NCBI GenBank assembly: GCA_021166835.1
Contig: JAJPEN010000033.1
Span: 87,575 to 151,574, forward strand
Reading direction: 5' to 3'
Length of the DNA stretch: 64,000 nt
From: Burkholderiaceae bacterium
GTDB lineage: Bacteria > Pseudomonadota > Gammaproteobacteria > Burkholderiales > Burkholderiaceae
The translations under genes were made by a program, and so were the position numbers. Positions 30,181 to 38,870 of this stretch are shown here, piece after piece (position 1 is the first letter of the stretch; each line of letters begins with the position of its first letter). Below the pieces are notes generated by a model that made no database searches, was not told the origin of the DNA, and worked only from the letters and a program-made list of their open reading frames with translations.

Positions 30181-30752
30181 CGACTGGCGCTGGCGCACCG
30201 CCGGAGGGCGGCGCGGCGCCGCCGCCGGCGGCCGTCGCCGCCCATCCGGGGCTCGACCGCTTCATCCACGTGATCGAGGTCACGGCGGCGTGGTTCCTCG
30301 CCGTCGTGACCGCGCTCACTTTCGTGTCGGTGATCCTGCGCTACTTCTTCGCCTGGCAGATTCCCGACACCTACGACTTCAGCCGCCTGCTGCTCGCCAC
30401 GCTGATCTTCTGGGGCATGGCGGGCACCGGCTATCGCGGCGAGCACATCACGGTCGACCTGATCTGGGGGGCGTTGGGGCGTGGCTGGCAGCGCGCGCTC
30501 GACGTCTTCGCCACGGCACTGACGCTGTTCGCGATGACCGCGTTCGCGATCATGATGGGCAGCAAGGTCCTCGACACGCGCGCCGAGAACGTGCTCACCT
30601 TCGATCTGCGACAACCGGTCTGGCTGTATTACGCGCTCGCATGGATCGGCCTGGTCGCCGCCGTGCTGCTGCTCGTGATCCGGCTGTACCGACTGCTGCT
30701 GCATCCGCTCGCGCTCGAGGACGGGTCGCGCGCCCACGTTTCCACCGAATGA
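30177..30752 (+). CDS. TRAP transporter small permease DctQ
   Basis: This 191-residue protein has four membrane helices in its C-terminal 160 residues, after a Pro/Ala-rich start. The DctQ pattern is seen in FVSVILRYFFAWQIPDTYDF, WGMAGTGYRGEHITVDLIW and the closing WIGLVAAVLLLVIRLYRLL. The GTG start at 30177 overlaps the dctP stop (GTGA). It forms the membrane complex with DctM. Confidence 0.92.
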   Translation: MTTGAGAPPEGGAAPPPAAVAAHPGLDRFIHVIEVTAAWFLAVVTALTFVSVILRYFFAWQIPDTYDFSRLLLATLIFWGMAGTGYRGEHITVDLIWGALGRGWQRALDVFATALTLFAMTAFAIMMGSKVLDTRAENVLTFDLRQPVWLYYALAWIGLVAAVLLLVIRLYRLLLHPLALEDGSRAHVSTE

Positions 30753-30756
30753 TTCG

Positions 30757-32058
30757 ATGAACGAGCACGCGGTAGCGGTCACCGGTTTCGTCGTCCTTTT
30801 CGTCCTGATGCTGTTGCGCGTGCCGGTCGGCATCGCGATGGGGCTGGTCGGCATCATCGGCTTCGGCTACCTGAACCAGGACTGGGGCTCGGCGATGAGC
30901 CTGCTGGCGCAGTCGCCGATCCGCACCGTTGCCGACGTGCAGTTCGCGGTGATCCCGCTGTTCCTGCTGATGGGCGCCTTCGCTTCGGCGTCGGGCATGA
31001 GCCGCGAACTGTTTCGCGCTTCGAACGCGTTTGTCGGGCACTTCAAGGGCGGGCTGGGAATTGCCACGATCGCAGCCTGCGGCGGTTTCGCGGCGATCTG
31101 CGGCTCGTCGGTAGCGACCGCGGCCACCTTCTCGTCGGTGGCGTATCCGGAGATGCGTCGCTACGGGTATCCGCAGAGCTTCTCCACCGGCGTCATCGCG
31201 GCCGGCGGCTCGCTGGGCATCATGATTCCGCCTTCGACCGTGCTCGCCGTCTACGGTCTGATCACCGAGCAGGACATCGGCAAGCTGTTCATCGCCGGGA
31301 TCCTGCCCGGCATTCTCGCCGTCTCGATGTACATCTTCACGATCAACCTGATCGGCATGGTGCGGCCCGGCTTCCTGCCCGCCGGCGAGCGGCAGACGCT
31401 GCGCGAAAGGCTCGCCTCGCTGCGCGACATCTGGGCCGTGGTGCTGCTGTTCCTGTTCATCATCGGCGGGCTGTATGGCGGTCTGTTCACTGCGACCGAG
31501 GCCGGCGGCATGGGGGCGGCCGGGGCGTTCATCATCGGCGTGCTGCGGCGCAGGCTGTCGCGCAGCCAGTTCATGCGGTGCCTGATCGAGTCGCTGCGAA
31601 CGACCGCCGCGGTGTTCACGATCCTGATCGGCGCACTGCTGTTCGGCTATTTCCTCACCATCACCCAGACGCCGCAGGCGCTCACGTCGTGGCTCACCGG
31701 GCTGGGGCTCGGCCCCTACGGCGTGCTTGCGCTGATCCTGCTGATGTACCTGCTGCTCGGCTGCATCATGGACGCGATGGCGATGATCATCCTCACCGTG
31801 CCGATCGTGTTTCCGCTGATCCTGCAGCTGGGCTTCGACCCGATCTGGTTCGGCGTCATCGTCGTCGTCACCGTCGAACTGGGCCTCATCCATCCGCCGG
31901 TAGGGATGAACGTGTTCGTCATCAAGAGCGTCGTGCGCGACGTGAAGCTGTCGACGATCTTCCTCGGCGTGGCGCCGTTCGTCGTCACCGACATCGTGCG
32001 GCTCGTGCTGCTCGTCGCGTTCCCGGTCATCGCGACGTACCTGCCCGCGCACATGTGA
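30757..32058 (+). CDS. TRAP transporter large permease DctM
   Basis: This 433-residue protein has about twelve membrane segments and is the transport-catalysing subunit of the TRAP system, driven by sodium or proton gradients. Family features include VIPLFLLMGAFASASG, AACGGFAAICGSSVATAATF, GGSLGIMIPPSTVLAVYG and LGLIHPPVGMNVFVI. It starts four bases after dctQ. Confidence 0.95.
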   Translation: MNEHAVAVTGFVVLFVLMLLRVPVGIAMGLVGIIGFGYLNQDWGSAMSLLAQSPIRTVADVQFAVIPLFLLMGAFASASGMSRELFRASNAFVGHFKGGLGIATIAACGGFAAICGSSVATAATFSSVAYPEMRRYGYPQSFSTGVIAAGGSLGIMIPPSTVLAVYGLITEQDIGKLFIAGILPGILAVSMYIFTINLIGMVRPGFLPAGERQTLRERLASLRDIWAVVLLFLFIIGGLYGGLFTATEAGGMGAAGAFIIGVLRRRLSRSQFMRCLIESLRTTAAVFTILIGALLFGYFLTITQTPQALTSWLTGLGLGPYGVLALILLMYLLLGCIMDAMAMIILTVPIVFPLILQLGFDPIWFGVIVVVTVELGLIHPPVGMNVFVIKSVVRDVKLSTIFLGVAPFVVTDIVRLVLLVAFPVIATYLPAHM

Positions 32059-32195
32059 GGGCGTCGGTGCTCGCGCTCGCCGTCGTGCTCCCGCTCGCCG
32101 GCTGCACGCCGTTCCCGGCGCCCGACGGACGGACGACCCGGACGGCGCAACGCTGCGCGGGCGCAGTTCAGGCTTCGTGCAGGCGCCGGAAATAG
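32055..32195 (+). CDS. Possible small lipoprotein downstream of dctM
   Basis: A GTG at 32055 makes a GTGA overlap with the dctM stop and opens a 46-codon frame. Its N-terminus looks like a lipoprotein signal: RASVLALAVVLPLAGCT, with a lipobox LAGC at residues 14–17. The mature part is short and basic, with two more cysteines. The end overlaps the 3' end of the opposite-strand peptidase gene by 28 bases. The coupling and lipobox argue for a real gene; the short length and lack of recognisable family argue against. Confidence 0.35.
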   Translation: MRASVLALAVVLPLAGCTPFPAPDGRTTRTAQRCAGAVQASCRRRK

Positions 32196-34108
32196 CCGCC
32201 CTGGCATCGGTACTCGCCGTCGATCGCCGACCAGTAGCGCTGCGCGTCGCGGCTCGCCAGGTACCTTCGGCGCTTTTCGAGCCGCCCGCGACCGACAACG
32301 CTCTTCAACACGACGTAGCGCACCCTGGCGTCCGGCGCGAGCAGGATCGTGCAGCCTCCATGGTAGGAGAACGCCGGTCCGGCGGGGCCCGCGCGTACGT
32401 GCCGCAACTGCGTGACCTCGGCGACCAGGTCGAACGCGACCTGTCCGTCGGGTCCGATGCGTCGCGCCGTGCGGATCGACTCGACGCAGGGCGCATCGAC
32501 GCGATCGCCGGCCAGCCGCGGATCGTCCGACGCTACGAGACCGAACTCGTCCAGATGCGCCGCGTGCGTGACGAATCGTCCGAGTGCTTCGGCCTGGCGG
32601 CGTCGTTCACGGACGTCCGCGACGTCGGCGGGATCGCAGCGAAAGCGCCGCTCGTCGAAGCCGAGCGCCGACACCGGAGGCAGGTCGATGCGCGGCGGAT
32701 GCCACAACAGCGCGTCCTCCGACAGGCTCGGCACCGACTCGGGATAGATCCGGCGCCGCCGGAACGCGTCGACGAGCGCGCCCCGGTAGTCCCACGGGTC
32801 GTCGGGTACGAGGTCGTGGTCCGCGGTGACGAGTGCGCGCAGGTAGTCGCCGAAGGTGAGCCCGACGGGAGGGCAGTAGTCGATGGCGCGAATGCAGATG
32901 GCGAGGAACTGCCCGGCGAGCCTGCTCGCCTGGTCGGCGAGCAGGCGCCGCAGGTCGTGCGCGAGTTCGCCTGGCGAGAGCATGCCGCTGCCGTCGGTAG
33001 CCAGTCGCACGTAGCGCTCGGTCTTGCGACGATAGATCGTCACGAACGCTTCGAACACGGCGCTCATCAGCACCGCGCCGAGCCGGTGCGCCTCGAACTG
33101 TTCGCTGTACAGCGTCGGATGCTCAGGGTCGTCGTCCACCGCGCTGCGCATCGGGCCTTCGCGCTCGGTCGTGTGGCCGAACTGCTGCGCGAGGCCGTTG
33201 AGCAGCGAGCGATGCGCGAGCTCGCCGCGACAGCGCCGGATCGCCTGCGCGACCACCTCGCGATAGCTGAAGTGCTGGAACAGCGCGACGAGATCGGCGA
33301 ACGCCTCGTGGAAGGCGACGACGTCGGCGCCGCTGGGCTCGGCGAGCTTCGCGCGCAATCCGTCGAGAAGCGCATGCGTCACCTCGTGCGCGACGATGTC
33401 GTGCGACAGGCAGGTGAAGACCACGCCGCGCGGAAGCGTCCGATCGCTCGGCGCGTCGGGCGCAGCGTAGTAGCCGAAGCACAGTGCGCCTTGCGTGCCG
33501 CGGTTCTCGTACCACGCGTTGCGCGCCTCGCCGCCGTGCGGCTGCAGCAGCAGCCTTGCCGGCGTCGGCGATGCCGGATCGCCGAAGCCCCATTCCGGAT
33601 TGCGACCCAGCGCCTTGCGGAAAGTCGCGTACACGTTGCAGCACACCGCATACACCATCTGCTGATGGAAGCGCGGATCGGACGGCGACGGCGCGTAACC
33701 GTCGGCGATCAGCACGTTCGGATCGTCTAGATCGGCGCATCGATACGACGCGCCGAGCGAGAGGTCGCGGTTGTCGACGACGAAGAGCCGGCCCGCCGGT
33801 CCGGGTTGCAGCGGCTCCCACGGTACGTCGATGGTCGCGATCGCACCCTCGAGCCTCGACGCCGACGGATCGATGGCATAGATGCGCAGCGGGCGGTACA
33901 GCGGCTCGTCCCGGCGGCGCTGGTGCGGTGCCATCGGAACACGGCCGATCGCCGCCGACAGCGAGAACGGCTGTGCTTCGATCGAAGGGGGCGGCGCGGG
34001 CGGCAGCGGGGCGCGCACCGGCGCCGTCGTTCCGTCACGACTCTGTGCCTCGGCGGCGACGGCCTCGGTCGTCGTCGCGGCGCTGTCCGCGGTCGGGTTC
34101 TCCGCCAT
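32168..34108 (-). CDS. M4-like (gluzincin) zinc metallopeptidase without signal peptide
   Basis: This 646-residue protein has a zinc site of the thermolysin type: HEVTH at residues 241–245, and the third ligand E268 in HEAFADL, 27 residues from the first histidine. The N-terminal 70 residues are Ala/Pro-rich and contain no signal peptide, so it appears cytoplasmic, unlike secreted M4 proteases. A cysteine-containing VYAVCCNVYATF segment and several repeats of acidic residues around 330–350 follow the family only loosely. The C-terminal 200 residues are unrecognised. It is the third gene of a leftward operon, 12 bases after the amidase–hydrolase–caspase fusion. A role as a downstream protease, or one activated by the caspase domain, is an inference. 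Confidence 0.8.
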   Translation of the reverse strand: MAENPTADSAATTTEAVAAEAQSRDGTTAPVRAPLPPAPPPSIEAQPFSLSAAIGRVPMAPHQRRRDEPLYRPLRIYAIDPSASRLEGAIATIDVPWEPLQPGPAGRLFVVDNRDLSLGASYRCADLDDPNVLIADGYAPSPSDPRFHQQMVYAVCCNVYATFRKALGRNPEWGFGDPASPTPARLLLQPHGGEARNAWYENRGTQGALCFGYYAAPDAPSDRTLPRGVVFTCLSHDIVAHEVTHALLDGLRAKLAEPSGADVVAFHEAFADLVALFQHFSYREVVAQAIRRCRGELAHRSLLNGLAQQFGHTTEREGPMRSAVDDDPEHPTLYSEQFEAHRLGAVLMSAVFEAFVTIYRRKTERYVRLATDGSGMLSPGELAHDLRRLLADQASRLAGQFLAICIRAIDYCPPVGLTFGDYLRALVTADHDLVPDDPWDYRGALVDAFRRRRIYPESVPSLSEDALLWHPPRIDLPPVSALGFDERRFRCDPADVADVRERRRQAEALGRFVTHAAHLDEFGLVASDDPRLAGDRVDAPCVESIRTARRIGPDGQVAFDLVAEVTQLRHVRAGPAGPAFSYHGGCTILLAPDARVRYVVLKSVVGRGRLEKRRRYLASRDAQRYWSAIDGEYRCQGGYFRRLHEA

Positions 34109-34120
34109 TTCTGCCGCCGT

Positions 34121-37060
34121 TCAGTGCGTCGTTTCGATGGCGTCGATCGCCCCGGTTGCCGCTTGCGCAGCGTCGCGCAGCGGCTGCAGCAGCCGCAGCG
34201 AGAGCGCGTCCGGGGCGCAGTCGAGCATCGGGTGCTGGCGCGGGTTCGCGCCGAACGCTTCGGTCACGCGGTGTACGAACTGTTCGTTCGTCGTCGCGCC
34301 GACGCCTTCGGTGAGCAGGTGCGTCGCGCGCAGCGTGAACTCGCCGTGCCCATCGCTCTCCCAGGCCACCTCGCTGTCCAGGCAGGCGGCGAACTTCACG
34401 TCGCGCATGCGGCTTCGCCCTCCGGTTCCCTGCGGCGAGGCCGAGCGCATCGCGAAGCGCGGCTGTTGGCGGAAGCGTCGATGCGCGTCGATCAACTCGG
34501 CGGTCGGCACGACGAAGCGCTTGCGCTCGTCCGAGGCCGTAGCGCGCGGCCGGCTGTCGGGGGCGCCGACGGCGAAGCGGCTGTTGGTGCCCGAGTGACA
34601 GCAGTCCATGAAGAAAGTCAGGCTCACGCCGTCGGGCAGCTTGCGCAGCACGCGTGCGATGTCGTCGTCGATGTACAGAGCGCCCGAGGCGAAATCCACC
34701 GGGCAGATCGCCTCGTCCTCGCGGTCGTCCTCGTCGCCATCGAGATCGGGTAGATGCGTTCCGTGTCCCGAGTATTGAAAGACGAGGACGTCGCCGGCGC
34801 GGCTGCTCGTCACCAGGCTGTCCAGTTCGCGATCGATCGCTTCGCGCGTGGCTTCCTGGTCGATGAGCATCGTCCTTTCGAAGCCCAGGCTCGACAGCGC
34901 CTCCGACCACATCCGGGCGTCGGCCACGCAGCCGGCAAGTCGGTGCTTCGGATCGGGATAGCGATCCACGCCGATGCACAACGCGGCGCGACGTCCGTTG
35001 CGGGCGATCGCCGGAGGAAGGCCGAGCGCGGTCGGTGTCGGCATCTCGCCGTTCGACGGGATCGCCACGATCGACGGCTCGAGCGGTTCGAGCGACGTCG
35101 GCGCAGTCCAGCTCGTTGCCGACGACGGCCATTCGTACGTGGTGCCCGCTGGCCAGTCGATCTCCTCGGACCAGGGACGCGGTTCACGCCGCGAGCGCAC
35201 GACACTCGCGTAGTCGACGATCGCGTCCGCGTCGGCGCGGCCCAGTACCCGCCGCGCGAGGCTGTTCATCGTCGGCGCGTCGTCGTCGAAGGCGGCGTGC
35301 GCGCGCGCCGTGCTCGCCGAGGCTCCGGTGTCGCCGGGCGTGACCGACCAGACGACGCCGCCCGTGGTGGACGGCGTGCTGCCCAGTCCGAAAAGGCGTT
35401 TCATCTGCGGGTCGGCGCGCAGGCTTTCCTCGAGCCCGAGGATCGGCGCACCGCGCTCGCGCTCGAGCGCGTTGGACACCAGGTACAGCAGCGACTTGTG
35501 GTAGATCCCGGCGCAATCGTCGTCGCGCTCGTAGTCGCGCTGCATGGTGAAGAGCGTCAGTCGACGCACTGCTCCGTTCTCGCCGACGCGCTCCGCGAGA
35601 CGATCGCGGAAAGTGTCGATCCGCACGGCCGGTGCGAGGAACTGCGCCGACTCGAAGGTCTGCACGCCGAGTTCGTGCGCACAGGCGAGGAAATGCGAAT
35701 GAAGAATCGTGCCCGCGCTGTGGCCTGCCGCGTGCAGTTCGACCTGTTCCGGATGCGCGTCGCAGAACGCCTTCAGCTTCGCGGCGACGTAGCGGGCACC
35801 TCCGCCCAGGGGATCGTCTGCGCCGGGCGCATCGACCGAGCGTTCGGCGCTCGCTTTCATCCCCGCCCAGATTCGCCCGCCCTGCAGTGCGCGCGCGCCC
35901 ACCTCGATCAGCGGATCGAGCGTGTGATCCCACAGGTCGCGCGGAATCCCGCGCATCGCTCCCTGTTGCGCGCGCGTGAGCAACTGCGAGATGGTCTCCA
36001 GCAGCCCGGTCTCCCAGATGAAGTGGATCGGATAGACCTCGTTGCGCTTCCACCATTCGACGTGACGCGCCGCGATCTGCAGGCCGCTCGATTCGGAGAC
36101 GAGCCCGCCGTGCGCGTAGAGCAGCACCCGCAGTTTTCTGCCGCGCCCGCGCGCCTCCCGCAGCGCGCGCGGCAGCGACTGCTCGAAGATCGCATCGACG
36201 TCGGCAGCTGTGGTCGAAAGCTCGCCGCCCGCGGAAAGCCGGCCGAACCGCAGGTTGACCAGGTGCGGACGCAGCGACGCGAGCAGCGCTGCATCGATCG
36301 ACGCGCCGCGCGGCCGCTCGGCCGGGGCGCGTCCGGCGCCTGCCGCCGCGGGCTGTGCGCCGGGAACGCGATATTCGGCGGGCGTGGCTTCCTCGTCGTG
36401 CGACAACTCGGCGTCGCCCGGTTCGGGCGGCGCGGTCGACGCGCGACCGAGCGCGTCGATTGCCTCGCGCACGACCAGGTCGGATTCGTCGGGGAACGGA
36501 CCGCGCGATTCCTGCGCGGGCTTCGCCGCGCGTCCGCGCGTTGCCGACAGGTGCTCGACCTCGGCGAGGATCTGCGCGAAGTCCAGCGAAGTGCCTGGAC
36601 AGGTCTTCGTGGACATCGCGTTGTGGAACACGAGCGAATCGGCGTGCAGGCCGAACCTTGCCTGCACCTGCGCGACGACTCCGAGCGCCGTCTCGCGCTG
36701 CGCGCCATCGAAAGGATCGCAGCCGCGGTCGAAGTTGCCGATCATCTCGAACATGAACGGCCCGAACCGGGCGTTGCCGTTGTGTCCCGCCGCGCTCACC
36801 GGCGGCAGGTTCCAGTTGCGGCCGAGCCAGACCCAGCCTTCCGGATCGATCGTCAGGTGCTGCGCGATGTCCCGCCAGCCTTTCTCCCGGGTGTGGAAGC
36901 GCCACATCGCGACGATCGTTTCGTGGCCGCGAAAGTCGCTTCGTTGCGGCCGCCAGGTGTGGTGCATGTGCACGGCGTTGACGTGCCTCGTGAACGGGAA
37001 ACGGTCGAGCAGTTGCGAGAACTGATCGAGCGACAAGCGCTTGAACACGGGCGTCGGCAT
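34121..37060 (-). CDS. Amidase/PGRP–serine hydrolase–metacaspase fusion protein
   Basis: This 979-residue protein has three parts. Residues about 25–170 are an Amidase_2/PGRP fold; the zinc ligands H33, H146 and C154 and the lysine K152 have the same spacing as in T7 lysozyme, but Q67 occupies the position of its catalytic tyrosine. Residues about 255–545 look like an α/β hydrolase, with LLYAHGGLVSE near 314–324 and a nucleophile elbow GHSAG at 446–450 (S448). Residues about 688–960 are a metacaspase-like peptidase: ALCIGVDRYPD, H766 in YSGHGTH, the acidic segment up to DEAICPVDF, and C821 in DCCHSGT. There is no signal peptide or membrane segment. Linkers around 175–255 and 560–685 are low in complexity. 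The ATG at 37060 is chosen because GAGGAG is six bases before it. It is the second gene of the three-gene operon. Confidence 0.88.
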   Translation of the reverse strand: MPTPVFKRLSLDQFSQLLDRFPFTRHVNAVHMHHTWRPQRSDFRGHETIVAMWRFHTREKGWRDIAQHLTIDPEGWVWLGRNWNLPPVSAAGHNGNARFGPFMFEMIGNFDRGCDPFDGAQRETALGVVAQVQARFGLHADSLVFHNAMSTKTCPGTSLDFAQILAEVEHLSATRGRAAKPAQESRGPFPDESDLVVREAIDALGRASTAPPEPGDAELSHDEEATPAEYRVPGAQPAAAGAGRAPAERPRGASIDAALLASLRPHLVNLRFGRLSAGGELSTTAADVDAIFEQSLPRALREARGRGRKLRVLLYAHGGLVSESSGLQIAARHVEWWKRNEVYPIHFIWETGLLETISQLLTRAQQGAMRGIPRDLWDHTLDPLIEVGARALQGGRIWAGMKASAERSVDAPGADDPLGGGARYVAAKLKAFCDAHPEQVELHAAGHSAGTILHSHFLACAHELGVQTFESAQFLAPAVRIDTFRDRLAERVGENGAVRRLTLFTMQRDYERDDDCAGIYHKSLLYLVSNALERERGAPILGLEESLRADPQMKRLFGLGSTPSTTGGVVWSVTPGDTGASASTARAHAAFDDDAPTMNSLARRVLGRADADAIVDYASVVRSRREPRPWSEEIDWPAGTTYEWPSSATSWTAPTSLEPLEPSIVAIPSNGEMPTPTALGLPPAIARNGRRAALCIGVDRYPDPKHRLAGCVADARMWSEALSSLGFERTMLIDQEATREAIDRELDSLVTSSRAGDVLVFQYSGHGTHLPDLDGDEDDREDEAICPVDFASGALYIDDDIARVLRKLPDGVSLTFFMDCCHSGTNSRFAVGAPDSRPRATASDERKRFVVPTAELIDAHRRFRQQPRFAMRSASPQGTGGRSRMRDVKFAACLDSEVAWESDGHGEFTLRATHLLTEGVGATTNEQFVHRVTEAFGANPRQHPMLDCAPDALSLRLLQPLRDAAQAATGAIDAIETTH

Positions 37061-37074
37061 GATCATCTCCTCGT

Positions 37075-38646
37075 TCAGGCGGCCGCCTGCGCGGCCGGCA
37101 CTGCGGCAGCGGCCGGCTGCGGCGCGGACTTCTTGCGGTACAGGTGGGGAACGAACCAGCCGATCGTCGCGCCGATCAGCAGCGACGTCGCGGCCATCGT
37201 CGGAACGCGCTCGGCCATCCGCGCGGGCGCCGCGCCGACCGCGATCAGCAGTTCGACGATCATCCACTGCAGCAGTGCGAACGCGAGCGCCAGACCCACC
37301 GTCTCGGCAACGCGCAGCCACCCGGGCGCTTTCCCCGGATCGTCGGCGTAATCGTCGGCGGTCCATGCGATCGCCACCGTCGCGAAGAACACCATCAGCA
37401 GCCACGGCCAGCGCTCGACCGTCACCGTGAAAACCTCGCGGAAGCGGCCGGGCGAGCCGAGCGCGTCGAACAGGTTCCCCGAAAACTCGAACACGTAGCG
37501 GAACAGCAGCGAAACGAAGAAGGCGGCGGCCGCGGCGAGCGCGCCCGAGGCGCAATAGCCGGCGACCGGACGGAAGCCGACGCGACGGATGTCGGCGAAG
37601 GGCCAGATCGCCTTCGGATAGATCGCCAGCACCACCGCGATCGCGTAGATCATCGGAACCATGACGAGCACGCGCAGGTTCGGTGCGAGCGGCGCCGGCG
37701 AGACGAAGCGGCGCGCGACGAGCGTGATCAGCAGCATGCCGAAGAAGATCAGCCCGGCCACGAGGAACACCTCGTGCACGTCGAGCACGGGGCGCGACTG
37801 GCCGATGCCGGGAAAGCCGAGGCGCGCGAGCGCAGCGTGGCGCTGGCGCGGACCGAGCTCTACCTGCAGCACGCCGCCGGCGACGAAGTCGCACAGGCGC
37901 TGCTCCAGATCGTCGATGTCGCGCGGAAGTCGTCGGCGCAACGGCTGTCCGGCCAGAAGCTGCGCGTCACCGTCCAGCGTGCGCAGCGTCTTCTCGTCGA
38001 GCCCCGCCATCGCGTCGAAGCGCTCGCCCAGTGCCACGAAGGCAACTTTCTGCTCTTCCACGTAGCGCGCGTAACCGGCGGTCTGCGCCCACGGCCGGAT
38101 CGACGCATAGAGCACGGTCGCGCGCGCCCAGCGGTGCAGCAGCGAGGATTCCGGCGCGAGCAGCCAGCGTTCGTCGACCTGCAGTTCCGCGAGCGTCGGG
38201 CGCAGCCGCTCGATCGACTCCGGGTACAGCACGAGCGGCGTAGCGGCGATGCGGCCCGACAGCTCGCGCGCCTCGAACGGGATGTTGCCGATGCGTTGAA
38301 ACCATCGCTTGACGGCGTCGTCGATCTTGTTCAGGTAGGGAAAGTGCGGCAGCAGCGACGTCAGCACGAGCGCGGCGAACAGCGGGCCGGGCATCTGCTC
38401 GACCTGGTCGGAGACGGCGTCCACCTGCAGGAACTTCCAGACGGCGTCGAGGTCGATGTCGGTGAATGCGCCGCCGAGGACGAGGAACAGCGCGAGCATC
38501 GAGAATACGTAGCCGACGCGCGCCATCCAGTAGCGCAGGAACGTGGTGGTCGGCCGCGTGGGCCCGGGTGTGTCGAAGCGGTCGAGCGCGTAGAGCCAGA
38601 CGACGACAGCCCCGAGAACCCATTGCAGGAGCAGCGAGCGGTTCAT
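37075..38646 (-). CDS. Polytopic membrane protein, first gene of the caspase operon
   Basis: This 523-residue protein has about nine hydrophobic spans: three in the first 110 residues, then a cytosolic or periplasmic region of about 180 residues, and six in the C-terminal half. I recognise no family. The middle region is rich in Arg, Leu and Glu and includes PESSLLHRWARATVLYASI. The C-terminus is an Ala/Pro tail after a basic HLYRKKS. A GGGAG site precedes the ATG at 38646. It is followed 14 bases later by the amidase–hydrolase–caspase fusion, so it probably anchors, senses for, or is the target of that effector. Confidence 0.75.
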   Translation of the reverse strand: MNRSLLLQWVLGAVVVWLYALDRFDTPGPTRPTTTFLRYWMARVGYVFSMLALFLVLGGAFTDIDLDAVWKFLQVDAVSDQVEQMPGPLFAALVLTSLLPHFPYLNKIDDAVKRWFQRIGNIPFEARELSGRIAATPLVLYPESIERLRPTLAELQVDERWLLAPESSLLHRWARATVLYASIRPWAQTAGYARYVEEQKVAFVALGERFDAMAGLDEKTLRTLDGDAQLLAGQPLRRRLPRDIDDLEQRLCDFVAGGVLQVELGPRQRHAALARLGFPGIGQSRPVLDVHEVFLVAGLIFFGMLLITLVARRFVSPAPLAPNLRVLVMVPMIYAIAVVLAIYPKAIWPFADIRRVGFRPVAGYCASGALAAAAAFFVSLLFRYVFEFSGNLFDALGSPGRFREVFTVTVERWPWLLMVFFATVAIAWTADDYADDPGKAPGWLRVAETVGLALAFALLQWMIVELLIAVGAAPARMAERVPTMAATSLLIGATIGWFVPHLYRKKSAPQPAAAAVPAAQAAA

Positions 38647-38870
38647 GGCGGCTCCCGTTTCGGGCAAAGCCGTGCCATGGCGCTTCGGCCGACTGCCAAG
38701 ACGACTGCGCAACTGCGGTACTGCACGCTGCTCGCCCAGGATGACACGCGGGCGTCGTCTCCGCGGCGGCCGCCGGAAACGAACGACTGCATCATAGGAG
38801 CGCTTTCGCGGGAATCGATAATGGAGCGATCGAAGGACAGGGACATTCACCCGCCCGGGCGCACCCGGCG
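38647..38870. promoter_or_regulatory. Divergent promoter region of caspase operon and ABC1 kinase gene
   Basis: These 224 bases separate the leftward operon from the rightward kinase gene. A leftward −10-like TATGAT is seen at 38791–38796 and a rightward GATAAT at 38817–38822, each without a good −35. No clear operator was found. Confidence 0.35.

Noticed and set aside
37061..37894. Upstream extension of the amidase–caspase fusion
   Set aside because: It overlaps the membrane-protein gene; the GAGGAG site places the start at 37060.
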